From Corynespora cassiicola (lineage: Eukaryota > Ascomycota > Dothideomycetes > Pleosporales > Corynesporascaceae), in assembly GCA_022059125.1 (NCBI GenBank), contig JAEUWY010000004.1:2046001-2110000 (forward strand): a DNA stretch of 64,000 nt. The letters are read 5' to 3'. The position numbers were made by a program, and so were the translations under genes. The stretch's first letter is position 1. Every line of letters starts with the position of its first letter. Below are positions 21,728-32,154 of this stretch, in pieces. Under the pieces are notes generated by a model. That model was given only the letters and a program-made list of their open reading frames with translations, was not told where the DNA came from and made no database searches.

Positions 21728-22924
21728 GGCTTCGTCCCGGCTGGTCAGGTTCGCTATGGAAACGCGATTCGACTTAAGACCAGGATGCCCCTTCAGTTTC
21801 TGAATCCTGAAGACCGGAAATAGCTATAACTAGGCGCTGGGTTTCAGGAGGCGATTGTGCCTTTTATATGTCCAAATGGAGGGTGGCATTGTGTTGAGGC
21901 TGCTGGCCTGGCGCTCCTTCGTCCCATGTATTGTCAACTGAAGGGCGCGCAGAGAAGCAGCGAGACGGTCGTGCCTTCCCCCGCTGCACTGGCCTGCCAT
22001 GCACCGCCGCCTGTGCCAGTGGAACCACACTTCATCTCCATCAACCCCTCCCTCTACGGTACCAGATGCGCCCCCAGCTGTTGTCCACCGCTCGCTTGCC
22101 ATCGCTTGCCGTCGCTTTCAATGGACAGCGACGAAAACTTTTCACAGGCTGAGCGCTGAGCCCACGCTTTACGAGATACAAACCGGAGCAGATCGTATCG
22201 ATGCTGGCATCGAGCTCCAACCAGCGCCCTCCGAAATGATGCCGAGGACTCATTGGCTGGGGAGGGATGCCAGAGGCCATGGACCACCAGGTAGCTCAGC
22301 GCCGTTTGCCCACGGCCACGAGAGCCCACCGACATGAGCCTCCATGGGCAGCCATGAGCATAACCCCACAGCTGCGCGGCAGCCACCTGCGTATGCCGCC
22401 CCAGTCGCTGCGCTCGAGCAATCCGGCCAGCCCAGTGCAGCGACTGTCGGATTCCGGCTGCTTCATATAAAATTTTCCTCTTCTGGGCTCCACTTGCAAT
22501 CTTTGGCGGCTTCGAATTGGCTAGCCCTGTGGGTGGTCGATCTCCGGCCCGCCCGCTACCATGTCGGGCCCAGTCCCTCCACTGTCGGCTCAGACGCCTC
22601 CAACAGCGGCGGTGCCGTATCTTCACCGTGAGACGGGGACCGCCAAGGTACGGGCTTGCAAACTCTTTCAGGGTTCGCGTGGCCATGCTCTGCACACACT
22701 TGCCTAATCGCTGTAAGCGTACACTCGACAGCCTGGACCCGGCCGAAACCTGACGTCTGTCTGCAGCCCGTCTGCAGCATTGAAAGCCCGTCGCGTGTCC
22801 ACCCTTGACCGTGAGATCCTACGCCTTGATAATAAAAGGGTTCCTTTCACTCCTTGCCCACGCGACACGTCCCGCGCACCCCCTCCCACGGCAACCCTTC
22901 CACCGACAAAACAACCCGCACATC
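21728..22924. promoter_or_regulatory. Divergent promoter region, 1.2 kb
   Basis: It lies between the starts of the dehydrogenase (minus) and the permease (plus). Open frames on both strands (for example 22054-22695 minus) lack recognisable content. The sequence just upstream of 22925 is C-rich, as in many fungal leaders. Confidence 0.5.
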
Positions 22925-24890
22925 ATGGCCGATCCCTCGACCGGCAGCCACCAGTACGGTGTGCAATCCGACGCCTACGCCGCCGAGAATGACGTCCGCC
23001 GCAGCATGGCGAAGGAGAGGAAACTGAGCCTCAATGGAAAGAACCTGGGCGAGGATGGCGGCCACAACTCTGCCGATGACCTCCTCCAGGCCATGGGCTA
23101 CAAGGCCGAAATGGTGCGCTCGCGCTCTACCCTCCAGGTCGCCTTCATGTCCTTCGTCCTTGCTTCCATTCCCTACGGCCTCGCGACCACCCTCGTGTAC
23201 CCCATCATCGGAGGCGGACCAGTGAACATCATTTGGGGCTGGTTTGCCGTTTCGCTCATCATTCTTTGTGTCGCCATCTCGCTGGGAGAAATCACCAGCG
23301 TCTTCCCTACCTCGGGTGGTGTTTACTACCAGACTTTTATGCTTGCCGCTCCCTCGTATCGCCTTATCATGTCGTGGATTTGTGGCTGGGCCTTCGTCGT
23401 CGGCAACATCACCATCACCCTTGCAGTCAACTTCGGTACCACTACCTTCCTGGTCGCCTGCATCAACGTGTTCGCCTCTAGCGAAGAGAGCCCCGTCATC
23501 GCCGGCGAGCCCTACCAGATCTACCTCATCTTCCTTGGCCTTACCTTGTTGACCCACGCCGTGTCTGCATTTGGTAACAAATGGCTCCCGTACTTGGATG
23601 TGAGAGAGACCTCCCTTGAGCGACCGTTTAGGGCGCGTTACTTACCCGTTTTCTAGACATTTGCCATCTTCTGGACCTTTGCTGGTCTGATTGCTATTGT
23701 CGTATGCGTCCTTGCTATTGCGAAGAACGGCCGCCACAGTGCCACCTACGTCTTTACTGAATTCGATGCGAGCAACTCTGGATGGACCCCTGGCTGGAGC
23801 TTCTGTATTGGACTCCTGCATGCCGCCTACGCGACCTCCTCGACCGGCATGATCATCTCGTGAGCCGCCCTGCCATCGCAACCATTTCTGGCATTTTTTT
23901 CTCCCATGCGCCTCTCCCACGCGCCACTTCCCATGCGACCATCTCGTATACCCTGCGCGACTGCCCTTTTTTGTCCCTTCCGAGAGCGACCTCGTTTCTG
24001 GTATTTTGCCCCCTTCCCAAGTCACATGCTAACCCATGTTACTAGAATGTGCGAAGAGGTGCAGCAACCCGCGACCCAGGTCCCCAAGGCCATGGTTGGC
24101 ACCATCGTCCTCAACACCATTGCAGGCCTCGTCTTCCTGATTCCCCTCGTGTTTGTGTTGCCCGATCAAGCCACCCTCGCAGCCCTTGCCTCCGGCCAGC
24201 CCGTCCCCGTCATTATCAAGGATGCCGTCGGCTCTGCTGGCGGTGCCTTTGGTCTCCTCATCCCGCTCCTTGTCCTTGCCATTTTCTGCGGCATTGGCTG
24301 CGTCACCGCCACCTCGAGGTGCACGTGGGCCTTTGCCCGTGATGGTGCCATCCCCGGTTCCAAGTGGTGGAAGACCATCAGCCCAAAGCTCGACCTCCCT
24401 TTCAACGCCATGATGATGGGTATGGTGGTTGAGTTGATTCTCGGCCTCCTCTACTTTGGATCCTCCGCCGCCTTTAATGCCTTTTCTGGTGTTGGTGTCA
24501 TTTGCTTGACCACGAGTTATGCTTGCCCCATCGCAGTCTCCCTCCTCAACGGTCGCACCCAGGTGAAAGAGGGCAACTTTTACATTGGTCCCTTTGGAAT
24601 TGTCTGCAACATCGTTGCCTTGTGTAAGTACCATCTCATAAAAACAATTGGGGTTGCTAACCATTTCAGGCTGGTCCGCCCTCGCTATTCCGCTCTTCTG
24701 CATGCCCAGTGCCCTCCCTGTCAGTGCTCCGACCATGAACTACGCCTCGGTCGTCTTCTTCGCCTTCTTCACCATTGCGACCGTCTGGTACTTTGTCTGG
24801 GGCAAGAAGAATTACCAGGGTCCTCCTACCCATGAGGATGCCGTATTGGAAGCCAGGAGGGCGAGTGTCGTCAGCCATCAGAGCAAGTAA
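22925..24890 (+). CDS. Amino acid/choline/GABA-type permease (APC superfamily)
   Basis: Exons 22925-23599, 23657-23859, 24046-24623 and 24670-24890 give 558 residues. The hydrophilic N-terminus (about 70 residues) precedes about twelve membrane segments. The motif S-L-G-E-I-T-S-V-F-P-T-S-G-G-V-Y-Y-Q and the later C-T-W-A-F-A-R-D-G-A-I-P-G-S-K-W are hallmarks of the fungal AA_permease_2 group that includes the choline (HNM1) and GABA (UGA4) transporters. It likely sits in the plasma or vacuolar membrane and imports an amino acid or amine; the substrate cannot be told from sequence. Intron 2 (186 nt) is longer than the others. Confidence 0.92.
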
Positions 24891-25361
24891 ATGCTCCGTG
24901 CCTGAGAAGAAAAGAGAGCACTCAAGCCAGGTGTTTGTTGGATATTTGAGATACCATTACAGCGTTATTTTGCAACAATCGATTATCTGGTTCCGTTGCC
25001 CACGAAAATGCACTTCAGATCATGCACCCCATCACGTGTCGCATGGTAACATTGGTTGAGGTTATCGGCTCATATTTGAAGTCCCAAGTTTCGGACGCGT
25101 GCATGCCACGTGACACTGACATTTGCAAATCCCAGGTTTCGAGTTCTCCTTTCCCAGAACCAACGGGACGCTACACGTGTGTAATGCCTGGTGATTCCCA
25201 GTATACCTACCTACCGAGGTAGGTAACTAGTTGGGTGGGTGGGGTGGGTGGGTGCTACAAGTGTGCATCTGATCATCGACGCACACAACTTGAAAAGGAG
25301 ACAGGCCAGTATTTCCCATATCCCCTTTCGTCCCACCTTCCTCATGTCAGGGGCTTCGCTC
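24891..25361. other. Intergenic region between convergent genes with hairpin and G-rich tract
   Basis: It carries the 3' flanks of the permease (plus) and P450 (minus). A perfect inverted repeat (TACCTACC-GA-GGTAGGTA) lies at 25208-25225 and a G-tract array at 25233-25252. No gene. Confidence 0.6.
25208..25252. other. Stem-loop plus potential G-quadruplex
   Basis: The 8-bp perfect arms with a 2-nt loop at 25208-25225 are followed within eight bases by at least four GGG runs separated by single T residues (25233-25252), the classic short-loop G4 pattern on the plus strand. It sits about 110 bases beyond the P450 stop codon, on the strand opposite to P450 coding. Confidence 0.75.
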
Positions 25362-27149
25362 TTAGAGCTCCAATCTCCAACGCACACGTTCCTCCCCTAC
25401 CCTCCTCTGTATCCTCACCATCGGCTCCACAACGGGCTTCATCACGCTCAACGGAATCCTTCGATCATCTCGCTCAGGGACTTGCATGGGCCCGCCATGT
25501 ACATCCTCGACTTCGAACATGTTCGCGCACAGGGCCACGAAGCCGAGGATCTCGCTCTGCGCAAAGTGTCGCCCAGGACAAATCACGCTACCCCCGCCGA
25601 ACGCGCGGTACGCGGCGCTCGGGACATTTTGGGGCAGCGCCGTGGCCGTCCGTTCACTGCTACTACTACTGCCCCCAGTCTCCGCGGAAAATTGCTCAGA
25701 CCATGTCGTGCCAGCAATGAAGCGTTGGGGATCGAACGTCTTGGCGCCGGGGCCCCAAACCGCCTCCGAGGCATGAATTACGCCGGACGCGATCTGGATC
25801 ATGGTCCCTTTCTTTAGAACGTACGACGGTCCATGGCCTGGCCCACCGCCACTGCCACCACTACCTCCTCCATGGATGGTGTGAGTGTTCCGGACCAGCC
25901 TCACCGAGGATAGATTGGCGATGCATCTCAGCGTCTCTCGGTAGGCGGAAACTAGCAGCGGGCATTTGGTCTTCAAGTCGCCCACTTTGATGGTCTTATC
26001 CATGGCCCCATCTGCAGCCTTTGCATGCAGAATCACCCGGCGCATCTCCTCCCTGATCTCTGCCAGTAAACCTTGCCGCCCAAACACATGGGCCAGGAAC
26101 CAGAACGTAGTCGGCACTGCATTCCCAATGATGCCAAACAAGAGAATGAGCTCGCCGCGCCCAGCCATCTTCTTGCTCAGCCCATGCTTCAGGTTGATGG
26201 CGACACGCTTCTGGATGAGGGGCGACGCGCTGCGATAATGTTCCTTTTCGATGAATTCATGCAGCGCTGCATTGATGGCCTCGCGCGCTGCCCAGGCCTT
26301 GCGCGCCGTGATCCAAGGCGCGATGTCGGCCATGACCTGTATCATGCCAGCCTCGTAGTCCCAAAACTTTTGCACCAGCTCCGGATGCCGCTCAAACGGG
26401 TTCTGAGGCCCGTAAATGGTAAGCGCATTCGCACGCGTGAAGACGCCCTTTACAAAATCCATGAGGCTAGTCTCGAGCACGGAGCCGGGGCCGGGGCCGG
26501 GGCCGGGGCCAGAGCCAGGAGCCCCGCGCGGGGAAACCACGTTCTCGTTCAGCATACGGGCGAAGATGTCGAGCTGCGTGGTGGACAGCTGGTTTAGCAT
26601 GGGCCCCGGGGCCAGCATGGCGCCTATCATGTCGTGCGCCTCGCGCATGAGGCCTTCCCCGCTGCCCATCTCGCCGTCTAGGTTCCAGCGTATAATGTCC
26701 ATGGCCGCGTCGTCGAATGCGACGAGGCGCCTCGTCACCTCGAGGATCATTCCATAAAAGGTCGTGTTCTTGCTCGCACGCTGGATGGGCGCTGCGAGCT
26801 GAGGGCACGTGACGCATACCGTGCGCGCGCCCAGGGTCTGCAGCGTGAAGATGGGGTGCTGCGTCTGGGCGTTTACGAGGGAGAAGTAGGATGCGCCGTG
26901 GCGGAAGAGGCCGAAGGCGTGGCCGAGGAAGGGGAGGTAGGGGTGCGGGATCAGTGGGGGTTCGGAGGGATCTTGGAGAGCGGCTAGGAGGCGTTCGGTG
27001 TCGAGGAGGAGGGTGGCGAGGAGGTGGATGGCGAGGAAGATTTGGATATTGGGGTTGGTGATGGAGTATAGGCCTGCAGCTAGGGCGAGGAGGTGTGTTG
27101 GCCAGGGGATTCGGGAGGCGTAAAGTCGGGAGATTATCGAGGTGGCCAT
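25362..27149 (-). CDS. Cytochrome P450 (CYP7/CYP8-like fungal group)
   Basis: A single exon of 595 residues from the first ATG (27149); the frame is open further upstream but without ATG. The N-terminus has hydrophobic segments for ER anchoring. The heme-binding loop is F-G-G-G-S-V-I-C-P-G-R (Cys about 524) and the K-helix E-T-L-R is present. The I-helix reads G-N-A-V-P-T-T-F-W rather than the usual A-G-x-D-T-T, as in CYP7/CYP8-like and related atypical P450s that may not use normal oxygen activation. It has unusual low-complexity inserts: a Gly-Pro run encoded by four GGGGCC units (26487-26510) and Gly/Ser-rich loops before the heme. At 595 residues it is longer than the typical 500-530. Substrate unknown. 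Confidence 0.88.
   Translation of the reverse strand: MATSIISRLYASRIPWPTHLLALAAGLYSITNPNIQIFLAIHLLATLLLDTERLLAALQDPSEPPLIPHPYLPFLGHAFGLFRHGASYFSLVNAQTQHPIFTLQTLGARTVCVTCPQLAAPIQRASKNTTFYGMILEVTRRLVAFDDAAMDIIRWNLDGEMGSGEGLMREAHDMIGAMLAPGPMLNQLSTTQLDIFARMLNENVVSPRGAPGSGPGPGPGPGSVLETSLMDFVKGVFTRANALTIYGPQNPFERHPELVQKFWDYEAGMIQVMADIAPWITARKAWAAREAINAALHEFIEKEHYRSASPLIQKRVAINLKHGLSKKMAGRGELILLFGIIGNAVPTTFWFLAHVFGRQGLLAEIREEMRRVILHAKAADGAMDKTIKVGDLKTKCPLLVSAYRETLRCIANLSSVRLVRNTHTIHGGGSGGSGGGPGHGPSYVLKKGTMIQIASGVIHASEAVWGPGAKTFDPQRFIAGTTWSEQFSAETGGSSSSSERTATALPQNVPSAAYRAFGGGSVICPGRHFAQSEILGFVALCANMFEVEDVHGGPMQVPERDDRRIPLSVMKPVVEPMVRIQRRVGEERVRWRLEL
26487..26510 (-). repeat. GGGGCC hexanucleotide repeat (4 units) coding for Gly-Pro
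   Basis: Four exact GGGGCC units on the plus strand lie inside the P450 gene and are read on the minus strand as alternating Gly and Pro. Confidence 0.9.
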
Positions 27150-27818
27150 TGTAGAAGATGGAAGCTTTTGAGAAGCCCCAATGTCCCGTTCGAAAATTAC
27201 GTCTGATATTGCTCCAGTGGTCTTGAATTCTTGTGTCTGGTACGAGAGCAAATAACCTTATAACAGGCGAGATTTCGAGAGGTTGAGCTTCAAGGCGGAT
27301 GATTGTGGGCCGCCAGGGACTGTATGCAGCCTGTGCATGTCGTTCGTAGCCCTTAAGGAATCACAATGGACGCCTTTTTGTACGTGAGGTATGTAGTGGT
27401 GACGACGAGGGGTTACTGGATCCCTGAGCCAGCCGCATCCAGCTTGAATAGCCGGCCAATTAACGATTTCAGCCGCGAGGTGCCGACACTAAGAGCACCA
27501 CTCACGTAAACCTAGATGAGATATTACTTTACTCTCTGCTGTTCACATGGAAGCTTATGGTTTGATACTGAGCAGCCTTCTGGATGAGCGAACTCGTACT
27601 TGAGCCACCTTCGTATCAGGACCCAGGTAAGTATAGTAAAGAGATCGTCGGTGGAAAACAATTGCTGATCGATTTTGATATTATCTTACAGACTCGCTCA
27701 TGCTATCAAAATATTGCTTTCTTGGACCTTTCTTCATTGCAATCAAAGCTTTTACAACCGGTGTGAACGCATCGTAAGCCATATGCATTCCAAAAATCTA
27801 ACTGCATAACGAGTGCCC
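27150..27818. promoter_or_regulatory. P450 promoter region
   Basis: It lies between the P450 start (minus) and the 3' end of the Zn2Cys6 gene. No other gene is supported. Confidence 0.5.
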
Positions 27819-30184
27819 TCAATGCGCAAAGAGGAAGTTATTACTATAAGACTTGATGAACTCAGGAGTGAATGCTCCATACAAGCCATCGGGAGACTCC
27901 ATACCGCAAATGTCGGACAGTGTCTCCTCAGCGTCGATACGAAGGGCGTCGAGATTACTCAATAGACCCTGAGCGAGATACAACCAGTCCGTGACCGGCG
28001 ATAGCTTTGCACGAATTGCCTGAGGTGAAGCATTAGCCGTTTTTTTCCCTTGCTAGCATGATAGGTGAACATGATCTTACTTCGAGTTTTTCCCGCGTCT
28101 CATCTTCGCTGGAAGCTTCCTCAGGACTGAACGGAATCCTGCCTCGTTGATGTAGATCGACTGCACATTCGGCAATTTTGTGGATTCTGGAGCATCCATC
28201 AAGTAGTTTCCACACGTCAGACTTTGCGGCCACGAGCCTTTCGAGGTAGCCGACAAAATGGCCAATGGTCTCGGCGTCCGACTTGGCCTGGGAAGCACTT
28301 GGATCTTCTAGAATAGTCGATAGTAGCAAGAAAACTGCTGATACTGGATAGCACATCATCTCCCTGTTCTCGTGGTAAGTATCGAAGATGTGTTGCAATA
28401 GGAATAGCGTACATACCAAACCTGGCAATAGGGTTCCAGAGGCAGTTGGCGCACTACGCTTATTGTATTCCTTGCAGCGGAAGCAGCCAGGCCTTTTGCA
28501 AGCTTGTAAGTCAATTGGGTGTGGTCAGACATTCCGGACCCATCAGCAGTCGAACTGGTGTCATTGGTCACCAAAATGTGCGCTACCCTCATATGAAGCT
28601 TGGTCACGCAATTGTGATACCTAAAATGAAGCAGGGCAACCGGCATGCTCAGTTCTTTTTCCGACCCACCGGCCGATTCCTGCATATTCCAAGGCAGCTC
28701 CTTCTTCCAAGATTTTAAATCTCCGAATGTCACTGTACCTTGGTCCAGTATGCTGTCACCAATCTCCTTTAGAGGTTTTTGGGTAATCGAAACACGACTG
28801 ACCCGTGATTGAAGAACGGCGAGCTCGGCTAGTTTTCGCAGGTAGCCAGGGATCATTTCTCCAGAGATGTTCTCGCCGGGCAGCTGCAAAGCTGGCGCTT
28901 CGTTCCCGAATGGAGAAGGTAGACCATACTTTTGCGTCATATCCTCGTTCATAATATACGCCATCCAGAAGATATTCCTGCAGCGTTCGGCCTCTGAATC
29001 TTCAAGGTTACGGTAATACCGAAGTTGATGTAACCCGAGACTGTGCACCATACGGGCCACTGCAGCTGTAACCTGCAAGGTCGTACGCGCTTCGGCGGTA
29101 CCGAACAGAAACATGGCCATCGCCAAGAGCGCTTCGCAGGCGGATGGATCGTTCCCCTGGATGAGCAGCTCTGGGTAAATGGAGAAGGCATTTTTGAAAA
29201 AACTCCAAGCAGTTGTTGACAGCCCAGGGAGCGCTCCTCGCGCAGCCCTATGGTGCAGTGCAAGGGGCATGAAGCAGTTAATTATCGCCCAGCGTGATGG
29301 GTTTGCCATGCAGTCTGCGCCAGCGACGTATTGGTCACTTACTAATTTAAGAAACTCATCTCTGCTGAGAAGAGGCCCGTGTAGCTGGAGCTTTTCGATT
29401 GCGGACTGCAGTAAATCTTCTAGAAGCGGCTGGGCAGGCAGCTTCACAAAGACCCTCCCGTAAAAAGGGCCCTTATCGGTAGTAGTCCGCATTTCCCGGG
29501 CGGTTCTGTTAATTCTTCCGAACAGGGTAGAGTCAAAGGGATTTGAGTGGCTGGAGAGCTCCGCTATCTTTGTCATAAGTATCTCGGGGCCGGTTACATT
29601 ATTCATCTCCGAAAGTGACAAGTTGAACAAAGACGGTTCATGGCTGACACTTGGGTAAATTTGATTTGTGTTAGCTTCACTGTGGTCAGTGTATGCTATG
29701 TCTGTAATGCATGCTGAAGAATGACTTACATTGTATAATTATTGGATTTTCACCACTGTAAAGGGACGGGGGGTCCGTGATAGCATCATCGTGCGCCGGC
29801 AGCTGTTCGGAGTGATCTTGCAAAGACGACTCCACTTTGCGGAGACGCTCCTCGAGATTCTCGATGTGTTCCTTCCTATCAATAATAAGCTTGGAAACCC
29901 TTTGCATCTGTTCGGAATCCGTAATACTTTTTTCCAGGGCCTCTGCGCCTACGCTCGGCATACTGGCAAGGTTTATCGAGCTTAGCGCAGTGTTGACAGG
30001 CAGGCTTTCCGCCGTCGCAACGCCTCTTCAACCTCTGACACTGCACGCATGCCTGTGACCGAATTGTTAGTGACTTCATATTGGAATTAGTGCGGAGATG
30101 AAGACTCGCATTCGCAATTCGGTTTCGAGTGCTAACACCCGAAAGGCTGGGGTCGTGGGTCGCGCTAGTTCCTTCGCCGTCCAT
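27819..30184 (-). CDS. Zn2Cys6 fungal transcription factor, apparent +1 frame problem in exon 1
   Basis: Exons 29730-30184, 28417-29674, 28081-28363 and 27819-28019 would give about 731 residues. The binuclear cluster is A-C-V-Q-C-Q-R-L-K-R-R-C-D...C-Q-H-C-A-K-L-D-K-P-C, followed by the common R-R-R-R-G-P-G-K basic stretch. The following coiled coil (I-E-N-L-E-E-R-L-R-K-V-E-S-S-L) is in another frame; removing one A from the six-A run (T-run at 29928-29933 on plus) joins them. An alternative is an unrecognised 64-nt intron (GTATGC...CAAAG) that would delete the basic stretch. The rest matches the fungal-specific transcription factor domain. Divergent from the NmrA-like gene, it probably regulates its neighbours. 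Confidence 0.8.
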
Positions 30185-30706
30185 GATATCTTTCCGGCTG
30201 GAGCATGCACAGAAGCGCCACTCGATATCGGGATTGGCCTAGGTTGTGATCCGATCAACCGCTTGTCAAAGGCTGAATGATGAAAGATGCTTCGAAATAA
30301 GGGTGCAGTTTGAATCCGTCACTTGGGCGCCCGATTTATTGGACCAATGACGCGATTCACGGATGTAATTTACATCCGCTCAGCCGCATTGGTCACGTGA
30401 AGCTCGACATTTGCTTCCGTGTCAACCCCCAAACAACATCGTTCAGCTGCACAGAGGATTCGATGGCGAATCCTTCAATGTCAAACTTTTGTGAGTTTTT
30501 TGAACTGGATATGGATGATAAATCAGTGAACGGACAATCTGGCCAAATATTCATCCGCTGGCCGCATCTCTGTGGTTTATAGTAGGCAATCAAACCCCAA
30601 GTATATATACGTCTTTCATTTACCGTAAAGATCACCACAAAACTGACCATTCTGTCTTTTCCATTGAATCTTTACCACATCTCATAAGATTTATTTTACC
30701 AATCAA
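30185..30706. promoter_or_regulatory. Divergent promoter between Zn2Cys6 regulator and NmrA-like gene
   Basis: 522 bases. It contains the perfect 19-bp palindrome CGGATGTAATTTACATCCG at 30360-30378, a further CATCCG half-site near 30552-30557 and a TATA box (TATATATAC) at 30602-30610, about 100 bases before the ATG of the plus-strand gene. Confidence 0.75.
30360..30378. promoter_or_regulatory. Perfect CGG-N13-CCG palindrome, candidate Zn2Cys6 binding site
   Basis: CGGATGTAA-T-TTACATCCG has nine-base arms that are exact reverse complements. Zn2Cys6 dimers typically bind inverted CGG triplets with a fixed spacing, and the divergent left gene encodes such a factor. Binding is inferred. Confidence 0.65.
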
Positions 30707-31666
30707 ATGAGTAGCATTAACAACGTCGTGCTGATCGGGGTAGGTCACTGAACAGGTTTCACGTCCCCCTCAGACTACAAAGACTGAACCTAGTGATAGA
30801 AAGGACTTCTCGGCTCCTTCGTCCTTCCTGCGCTTGTTGATGCTGGATTCACCGTTACCCTCCTCGGTCGATCCGAAAAAAGCAAGCAAGGACTTCCGTC
30901 CGGCACCAAGTTCCAAGTTGTTGATTACACCTCAATCGATAGCCTCGAGGCAGCCTTCCGCGGCCAAGATGCCGTGGTTTCAACCGTCGGAATGGAAGGC
31001 ATCATGGGTCAGAAGTTGATGATTGATGCCGCCATCAAAGCCGGTGTCAAGCGTTTCATCCCGTCTGACTTTGGAAGCTCGACGACAAACCCAGATGCTG
31101 CCCGTTTCTGGCATCATATTCCCATGGTGGAGATTCAGAAATATATCAAAGAAAAGGCTGAAGCCGGGTTAATAGAATACACGATCCTGTCAATGGGTGG
31201 ATTCCTGGAGTTTGTGATTCAGTACGACTTCTTGATCGACTGGAAGACCAAGTCGGTAGAAATATGGGGCGACGGCAACGCCGGCTTCAGCACTACGAGT
31301 CTGGAGGGTGTAGGCAAGGCCGTTGCTGGCATTCTGAAAAATCCTGAGCCGACCAAGAACCGCAACATCTTCGTTCACGAAGTCGTCTTGTCGCAGAACA
31401 AGCTCTTGGAACTTGCCAAGAAGCACTCAGCCCCAGAGACGAAGTGGAACGTCACCCATGTGGACGACATTGAAGCCAGACTCCAGAACGCTGAGAAAGC
31501 AGCTGTGGAGAAGCAGGACCTGCCGAACACGCTTGCTCTAATCAAAGCAGCGGTTTTGAGTGGGAAGTTCGGGGCGCACTACCATCAGGTGGAAAACGAT
31601 TTGGTCGGACTGCAGTTAATCAGCGACGCTGAACTCGAAGCCAAGGTTGCACAGCTGTACGCATGA
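30707..31666 (+). CDS. NmrA-like / isoflavone-reductase-like NAD(P)-binding protein
   Basis: Exons 30707-30739 and 30800-31666 with a 60-nt phase-0 intron give 299 residues. The N-terminus forms a Rossmann strand and a glycine-containing loop (V-V-L-I-G-K-G-L-L-G-S) split by the intron, followed by T-L-L-G-R-S-E-K and the Q-D-A-V-V-S-T-V-G segment. R-F-I-P-S-D-F-G-S is the conserved motif of the PCBER/isoflavone-reductase branch. These proteins are atypical short-chain dehydrogenases acting as NADPH reductases of aromatic compounds or as redox sensors. It is transcribed away from a Zn2Cys6 regulator and followed by an MFS transporter, a setting common for small detoxification or aromatic-metabolism loci. 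Substrate unknown. Confidence 0.9.
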
Positions 31667-32154
31667 GTCGGACGCTGGGAGTAGGTAGAGTATAGGAACA
31701 TGGTCGACCTCGTCACCGCTCAGTCCTTGAAACGAAACATATTATCGTCAAGCCACAATCATGATGCGCGTGATGATCACTGGATCCCCCTCCTACTGCA
31801 ATATTGCGAGGAGGCAAGTGGTACCGATGTTTATGAGGATCTCTAGCGACCTTGCAGAATCCGCTGTAGGGCCGTTTGGGACTCAGGAGAAAGGTCTGGG
31901 CCACACTTGGCGCGAAACACGATTCGGCGAACTAAACCGATTGGGCGCAATAAACGACCCCTCCGCTTTAGGAAGCACATGTAGGGAGCGGTCAAGGGGG
32001 CCGACGTTTACTCATCTGCTAGCAGTTTCGGATTGCCTGCTCATGCGAATCATCTTTGATGGATGTTGCTTATTTTTAATTGTTTTTTTGCTATGACATC
32101 TAGTGCCGTGTCTTTGAACAATCTTACAGGCTGTCTCGTCATCACCACCTCCGC
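31667..32154. other. Intergenic region between convergent genes
   Basis: It contains the 3' flanks of the NmrA-like gene and the MFS gene. Nothing else is supported. Confidence 0.5.

Noticed and set aside
29925..29940. A-AAA-AAG slippery heptamer in the Zn2Cys6 gene, suggesting programmed -1 frameshifting
   Set aside because: A -1 shift leads to the wrong frame; the coiled coil is in the +1 frame.
22925..30184. Permease, P450 and Zn2Cys6 genes as a secondary-metabolite cluster
   Set aside because: No polyketide, peptide or terpene backbone enzyme is present anywhere in the window.
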